Source: an uncultured Treponema sp.
GTDB lineage: Bacteria; Spirochaetota; Spirochaetia; Treponematales; Treponemataceae
Assembly (NCBI GenBank): GCA_934699065.1
Contig: CAKUWD010000011.1
Location: 1 to 31,788 of the forward strand
DNA: 31,788 bases
Direction: 5' to 3'
Shown here: in pieces, positions 28,901 through 31,788 of the stretch
How the letters are laid out: each line of letters starts with the position of its first letter
Position numbering within the stretch: position 1 is the stretch's first letter
Position numbers and translations under genes: made by a program
Notes under the pieces: generated by a model
Database searches by the model: none
The model's input: only the letters and a program-made list of their open reading frames with translations
Told to the model about the DNA's origin: nothing

Positions 28901-30608
28901 ATCAGAAAAAATCGACAGCCTTTCAAGAGAAGCTGAACGTCTTTATGCATCTCCTGTAGAAGAAGATGCAGCTGAAGCAGAAAGGCTTTCTGATGTTATA
29001 GTTGAACTTAGAAATCAGCTTGATACAAGGCTTGCCGAATACTCAAAAGGTGCGGTTGGTTCTTTCCCTGCTTTTGACACAGAAAATCTAGACCGGACAA
29101 ATACTGATTATATTTTCTATCGCCCTGTAATGTATCGTAAAGGAACTACAGGAAATTACATTCATAGTGTAATTTACCTTGAGCTTTCAACTCAAAGCCT
29201 TATAGACAGCTTAAATGCCGAGATAAAAAAGATTGTTCTTTTCTCTCTGATTGTAGCAGCTGCTGCCGTTGCCTTTGGAATTGCCGGCGCTTATCTTTTT
29301 GCTTCTCTTATTGTACGTCCTGTAAAAAAACTTGAAAAACATGTAATTATGATTGGACAGACAAAAAACAAAATTAACCTCAAAGGAAAAGATGTAGAGA
29401 TTAAATCACGTGATGAAGTAGGGCGTCTTGGAGATGCAATTAATAACATGACTCATGAGCTTATTGAAAATGCTGAAGAAGAAGCTCTTGCAATGGACGG
29501 AAAAGCTGTTCAAAAAGCCTTTTTGCCGCTCGAAGCGTTAGGAGGCAATAACAAGAATACCTTTGCTCAATATACAGATAATAATCTTGAATGTTTTGGT
29601 TATTATGAAGGTGAATCTGGTGTATCTGGTGACTATTTTGATTACCGCCGTCTCGATGATACCTGGTTTGGAATTATAAAGTGTGACGTTTCTGGTCATG
29701 GAATCCCTGCTGCGATTATCATGACTGTTGTAGCAACAATTTTCCGCCGCTACTTTGAAAAGTGGTCTTACGCTAAAAATGGAACACATCTAGAAAAATT
29801 AGTAGAACAGATTAATGACTTTATTGAAGGACTTGGTTTAAGAGGTAAGTTTGCAACTCTCATTATTTGTCTTTTAAATGTAAAAAACGGTGAACTTTAT
29901 ATGTGTAATGCCGGTGATAATCTTGTTCACATTTATGAAGCTTCTACACATACATTAAAACTTCTTACTCTTGCTTCTGCGCCAACAGCCGGTGTATTTA
30001 CTTCTGATCTTGTTGCAATGCGCGGCGGCTTTAAGGTTGAGAAAACTGTTTTGAATCATGGAGATATTTTATATCTTTATACTGACGGTATAGAAGAATC
30101 TACCCGAAGAATTCGTGAACTTGATTATTCTGTCCGTCAGAATGAAGTTGAAGTTAAAAAGATGAATCCAAAAACTCACGAAGAAGAATCTGAGTTTAAA
30201 ATGGAAGATGCAAAAGAAGAATTCGGCCCGGAAAGAATTAAGCAGGTTATTGAAGCTGTTTATAATAAGAGGAAGTTTATCCTGACTAAACAGGATAATC
30301 CGGCAGTCGGGGAAAATCTTGAATTTGATTTTACAAAATGTGAAGGAACCGTTTCGGAATCAATTCTTGCTCTTGCTTCATTGGAAAAGGTATTCCGCCT
30401 TTATAAATCTCCTGCTGTGCAGCAGACTGATTATATAAAGATTGATAAAAAGATTGACGAATTCCTTTTTAAGTACTTTAATATGTATGATTATTATGCA
30501 GCACATAAAACTGATGATGCGTCGGGCTCAAACTATGTAGATTATGATCAGATGCTGGAAGATGAACAGTCTGACGACCTCACTCTGCTTGCAATTAAGA
30601 GGAAATAA
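25911..30608 (+). CDS. SpoIIE-type PP2C phosphatase with periplasmic beta-propeller sensor
   Basis: A 1565-residue transmembrane signalling protein. A signal peptide (cleavage near residue 27) leads to a large periplasmic part with repeated sialidase- or propeller-like blades (YLFWQEVD, YMAWERTD, YMTWFDTRRG, FIWQQV) up to about 410, then Ig/Fn3-like modules (YVLRARVADYAGNWSEPF, YLLSVSAVDEVGNISEP). Membrane segments lie at 784-810, about 851-870 and 1108-1135. Between the last two is a helical periplasmic sensor, and HAMP follows (RPVKKLEKH to DEVGRLGDAIN). The phosphatase domain keeps its metal Asp residues: GVSGDYFDY (1237-1245), CDVSGHG (1258-1264), YTDG (1390-1393) and the final DDLTLLAI. 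It probably dephosphorylates a STAS-type partner, which is not in this window. It is coupled to the TPR gene. Confidence 0.88.
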   Translation: MKRCTAVCKKLFFLLLFFISSYTGLFAADFYWENPEVITNTDSRFPVTISAPDGKSTYLFWQEVDVNARQIYLSARSYSTLKEYTETRRFAGPFDYSGDEVPDIYTAAVLKKGTVGVAVMTGLSNLAVYVSTDACKNFTETKLPSSSSITVAPRIYATGSDTFRIFTSVGEENSFTIFTADSSDGIKWPRFSQFQPAANYRNPFIPVLLHTSFGDIVVFQAQYTSAETNRLSYQIYMTVDAGSNGRSWSQPVLVTDRNSLQGRGGKQFYEYQNQRPVLYEYEGLVYMAWERTDTVNSSIWIENITANGASSGSAEKISDNGNASRPVLFEYNDSLYMTWFDTRRGRESVYMVKKDGSYWNETKLVEDRNSNMFVHPLITETSAENNEENKNLKILSFIWQQVNSASKNSIAILSPDKSVLPPSFTPLSYKKGKSSRSEDVRIQINFPADSSNISGYSYTWGKDNNALPPMQIEHFTKENVIKLKAREDGNYVLRARVADYAGNWSEPFSINYHLDLTPPQAPYIPMENLDEYGFVNSNNYSLNWKASLSEDAVEYLYKIEYLGAIPKSIAVSKKHPVRLSSEKIQEIKESLFERYDGQLKKERHLTRSNSTATNKLTTVRYYNRPNGVYLLSVSAVDEVGNISEPTSVLYILNKFQPSTYITGVQQTKNDSGESLLSITGGGFTYDGTIKEIYIDADGKAPYDLTLSASEGQFKVQSDSRISSVQLGTELDEGKYKIGLLHTDRGLYFTGNVLTISQTGTMKIEAEYTPQSRLNAHFKQYKYKVAVSLILVFVIILIVAVVIIFIVINLYQNIYEKNLTQNELKSLFTGAAMPLKDLKKNFKRLPSLKKKLIAFAFSLVIAVVIAVSLENGYKVIRLQEQTMAAGLQNRTEVLLESLHSGVKNFFPANNLLELTALPAQKDAMDEVKYVTIIGQQLDADSAEKLNYIWATNDPDIEEKTGSYTLIYGESELKEEVILDVTDKLKELDNVIEKDLADLSEKIDSLSREAERLYASPVEEDAAEAERLSDVIVELRNQLDTRLAEYSKGAVGSFPAFDTENLDRTNTDYIFYRPVMYRKGTTGNYIHSVIYLELSTQSLIDSLNAEIKKIVLFSLIVAAAAVAFGIAGAYLFASLIVRPVKKLEKHVIMIGQTKNKINLKGKDVEIKSRDEVGRLGDAINNMTHELIENAEEEALAMDGKAVQKAFLPLEALGGNNKNTFAQYTDNNLECFGYYEGESGVSGDYFDYRRLDDTWFGIIKCDVSGHGIPAAIIMTVVATIFRRYFEKWSYAKNGTHLEKLVEQINDFIEGLGLRGKFATLIICLLNVKNGELYMCNAGDNLVHIYEASTHTLKLLTLASAPTAGVFTSDLVAMRGGFKVEKTVLNHGDILYLYTDGIEESTRRIRELDYSVRQNEVEVKKMNPKTHEEESEFKMEDAKEEFGPERIKQVIEAVYNKRKFILTKQDNPAVGENLEFDFTKCEGTVSESILALASLEKVFRLYKSPAVQQTDYIKIDKKIDEFLFKYFNMYDYYAAHKTDDASGSNYVDYDQMLEDEQSDDLTLLAIKRK

Positions 30609-30625
30609 TAAAAGAGGTAAACGAT

Positions 30626-30943
30626 ATGAATATGGAAGAATTAGGCGGCAAACTTAAGGATTTGTTTTCAAAAGGAACCAAAGCTTCAAAAGAAGCTCTT
30701 GAAAAGGCGGGGGATAAGGTTCAGGATTTTACCGATAAAAGCGTAACAAAAATAGAAATTCATAAACTTGAAACAAAACGAGACTGCAAGTACGAAGAAA
30801 TGGGATTAAAACTTTCTCAAATGCTTCTCGAAGGTGCATCAATCACAAGCTCTAATGCAGATGATATTAAGATTTTGAATGATATTCAGGAAGAAATTAA
30901 GAATCTTGGTGAACAGATAAAACAAAAAGAAGAAGAACTGTAA
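30626..30943 (+). CDS. small coiled-coil protein of the SpoIIE operon
   Basis: A 105-residue, highly charged helical protein with no signal peptide or membrane segment. The first 45 residues (KLKDLFSKGTKASKEALEKAG) are amphipathic in the way of membrane-surface-binding helices, and the C-terminal third (DIQEEIKNLGEQIKQKEEEL) is a coiled coil. I do not recognise a family. GAGG 8 nt before the ATG is a good ribosome-binding site. It lies 17 bp after the SpoIIE gene and is the last gene of the TPR-SpoIIE unit, so it may be a structural or regulatory partner of the phosphatase. Confidence 0.75.
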   Translation: MNMEELGGKLKDLFSKGTKASKEALEKAGDKVQDFTDKSVTKIEIHKLETKRDCKYEEMGLKLSQMLLEGASITSSNADDIKILNDIQEEIKNLGEQIKQKEEEL

Positions 30944-30948
30944 ATAAA

Positions 30949-30965
30949 TTGGCACACGGATTGCG
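30949..30965 (+). promoter_or_regulatory. sigma-54 (RpoN) promoter with no ordinary gene downstream
   Basis: TTGGCACACGGATTGCG matches the sigma-54 consensus YTGGCAC-N5-TTGC at all core positions, with the -24 GG (30951-30952) and -12 GC (30963-30964) at exact spacing. It deviates only at the G after TGGCAC and the W after TTGC. Ten fixed bases occur by chance about 0.06 times in both strands of this window, assuming equal base use. The predicted start is 30976. The only gene ahead, the DJ-1 gene, lies on the other strand. Confidence 0.7.
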
Positions 30966-30975
30966 GCTTTATAAT

Positions 30976-31049
30976 GAAATGAAAGCCGCAAAACGGCTGA
31001 GTCAAGGCTTTTAGCGAAGCGTGCCTTGACCAGACGTATTCGATTTTTT
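30976..31049 (+). ncRNA. candidate sigma-54-dependent small RNA or micro-ORF transcript
   Basis: From the predicted sigma-54 start, the transcript would hold a hairpin AGCCG-CAAAA-CGGCT (30984-30998), then a second, GTCAAGGC (31001-31008) with GCCTTGAC (31023-31030) enclosing the stable GCGAAGC mini-hairpin, and then T6 at 31044-31049 as a possible terminator. An ATG at 30979 opens an 11-codon ORF, MKAAKRLSQGF, 3 nt from the predicted start. The hairpins could instead be the plain bidirectional terminator of the SpoIIE operon and the DJ-1 gene, and TTGCGGCTTT (30961-30970) also pairs with AAAGCCGCAA (30982-30991). Confidence 0.35.
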
Positions 31050-31075
31050 GTCATGCGAACTAGTTTTAGCATCTC

Positions 31076-31663
31076 CTATCGCATCTGTGCGGCATCGTGC
31101 ACTTTTTGGTATACTCCTTCTCCTGCCAGAATGCGGACAAGTTCCATAGAAAATTCTTCTGCAGCTCCAGGGCCGCGGGAAGTTACTAAATTTCCATCTG
31201 TAACAAATACTTTGTTAGAATATCCACTTTGATATTCAGCTTTTGATTCTCCTTCCATATCAGGATAACATGTCCATTTCTTTCCAGCGGGAATTTTTGT
31301 TTTTCCAAGTACAACTGCTGGAGCTGCACATATAGCCGCAACAAGACGACCGGCATCCCATGCTTTTTCAAGGTGGGCAAGCAGAGTAGTGCATTCAGAA
31401 AGATTGACAGCACCTTTTCCGCCACCCGGACAAACTACGCAGTCAGGAATTGAATCTCCATACTTTTTCATATAAGAATCCAGACTCATGTCCATAATCA
31501 TTGGAACATTGTGAGAACTGGTTACAATCATTGTATCATTAAAAGGCTTTCCCTTTACACCAACAGTGATAACTTCAACGCCTGCGCGTCTCAAATAATC
31601 AACCGGCGAAAGAGCCTCAATATCCTCAAATCCATCAGCAAAAAAAACAGCAGCTGTTTTCAT
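31076..31663 (-). CDS. DJ-1/PfpI family protein (ThiJ/YajL type)
   Basis: A 195-residue cytoplasmic protein of the DJ-1 branch, whose members act as redox-responsive chaperones or in repair of glyoxal-damaged molecules. From the ATG at 31663, AVFFADGFEDIEALSPVDYLRRAG (split here as AVFFADGFED and IEALSPVDYL) carries the conserved Glu at 16, CPGGGKGA is at 78-85, and the nucleophile elbow AAICAAPAVVL places the reactive Cys at 112. RGPGAAEEF near the C-terminus is also characteristic. I start at 31663 because GGAGG lies 8 nt upstream of it; the ATG at 31678 would put that site inside the gene. It is convergent with the SpoIIE operon. Confidence 0.92.
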   Translation of the reverse strand: MKTAAVFFADGFEDIEALSPVDYLRRAGVEVITVGVKGKPFNDTMIVTSSHNVPMIMDMSLDSYMKKYGDSIPDCVVCPGGGKGAVNLSECTTLLAHLEKAWDAGRLVAAICAAPAVVLGKTKIPAGKKWTCYPDMEGESKAEYQSGYSNKVFVTDGNLVTSRGPGAAEEFSMELVRILAGEGVYQKVHDAAQMR

Positions 31664-31708
31664 TTTTAATTCCTCCATTGTTTTAGTATATCATACTTCA
31701 TAAAAATG

Positions 31709-31733
31709 TGCATTTCACCTGTGCAAAAATGCA
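31709..31733. promoter_or_regulatory. inverted repeat upstream of the DJ-1 gene
   Basis: TGCATTT (31709-31715) and AAATGCA (31727-31733), 11 bp apart, in the region that should hold the DJ-1 promoter. It could be an operator for a dimeric regulator. A TATACT box lies closer to the gene on the minus strand. Nothing else is recognised between 31679 and the end of the window. Confidence 0.3.
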
Positions 31734-31788
31734 ACTTACCCGAAAGTCAATTGCAGGTTAATTAAGACGAATCTAAAATCAACATATC

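Overview
The window reads as chromosome of a host-associated spirochaete, most probably a Treponema of the gut or rumen type. The grounds are the AT-rich composition, a UPF0164/FadL-type outer-membrane protein, the DUF4912 plus GH57-like pair, several HD-GYP and PilZ proteins, and an infC-rpmI-rplT block followed by ZapB-like and zapA genes. The genus is inferred from gene content, not proven. No rRNA, tRNA, CRISPR array, phage gene or transposase gene was found.

Layout. 1-430: the 3' end of an unrecognised gene, a run of hairpins closing in a strong terminator, and a decayed duplicate of that gene's last codons. 433-2724: a TtcA-like tRNA thiolase converging on pncB, with REP-like palindromes between. 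2769-5858: an SDR enzyme, then a GH3 hexosaminidase lipoprotein overlapping an RNA m5C methyltransferase. 5892-7154: a GAF/HD-GYP protein converging (again over REP-like palindromes) on the minus-strand block infC-rpmI-rplT-(ZapB-like)-zapA-DUF188. 9858-14980: a THUMP-type methyltransferase, sppA with a DUF975 protein, dus and a PilZ protein. 15114-21428: glyS, an aldo/keto reductase homologue, a second HD-GYP protein, DUF4912 and GH57. 21429-30943: an outer-membrane barrel with a C-terminal TPR, divergent from a 1028-residue exported TPR protein, a 1565-residue SpoIIE-type phosphatase with a periplasmic propeller, and a small coiled-coil protein. 31076-31663: a DJ-1/PfpI protein.

Functional themes. 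Translation and RNA modification: TtcA-like, NSUN-like, Dus, THUMP-type MTase, IF3, L35, L20, GlyRS. Cyclic-di-GMP signalling: an intact HD-GYP, a degenerate HD-GYP and a PilZ protein. Envelope: GH3 lipoprotein, SppA, UPF0164, the large TPR protein and the SpoIIE sensor phosphatase.

Most worth a second look: (a) three neighbouring enzyme homologues (aldo/keto reductase, HD-GYP, GH57) that have lost conserved catalytic or metal-binding residues; (b) a near-perfect sigma-54 promoter at 30949-30965 with no ordinary gene in front of it, heading a roughly 75-nt hairpin-rich transcript with an 11-codon ORF; (c) a REP-like palindrome family with GNA triloops and compensatory stem changes in two convergent junctions; (d) at least five genes whose -10 box lies so close to the start codon that their mRNAs should be leaderless or nearly so; (e) two independent 5 x 7-bp AGCTAAT tandem arrays; (f) a 12-codon gene remnant that differs from the upstream gene only by synonymous changes where the two align.
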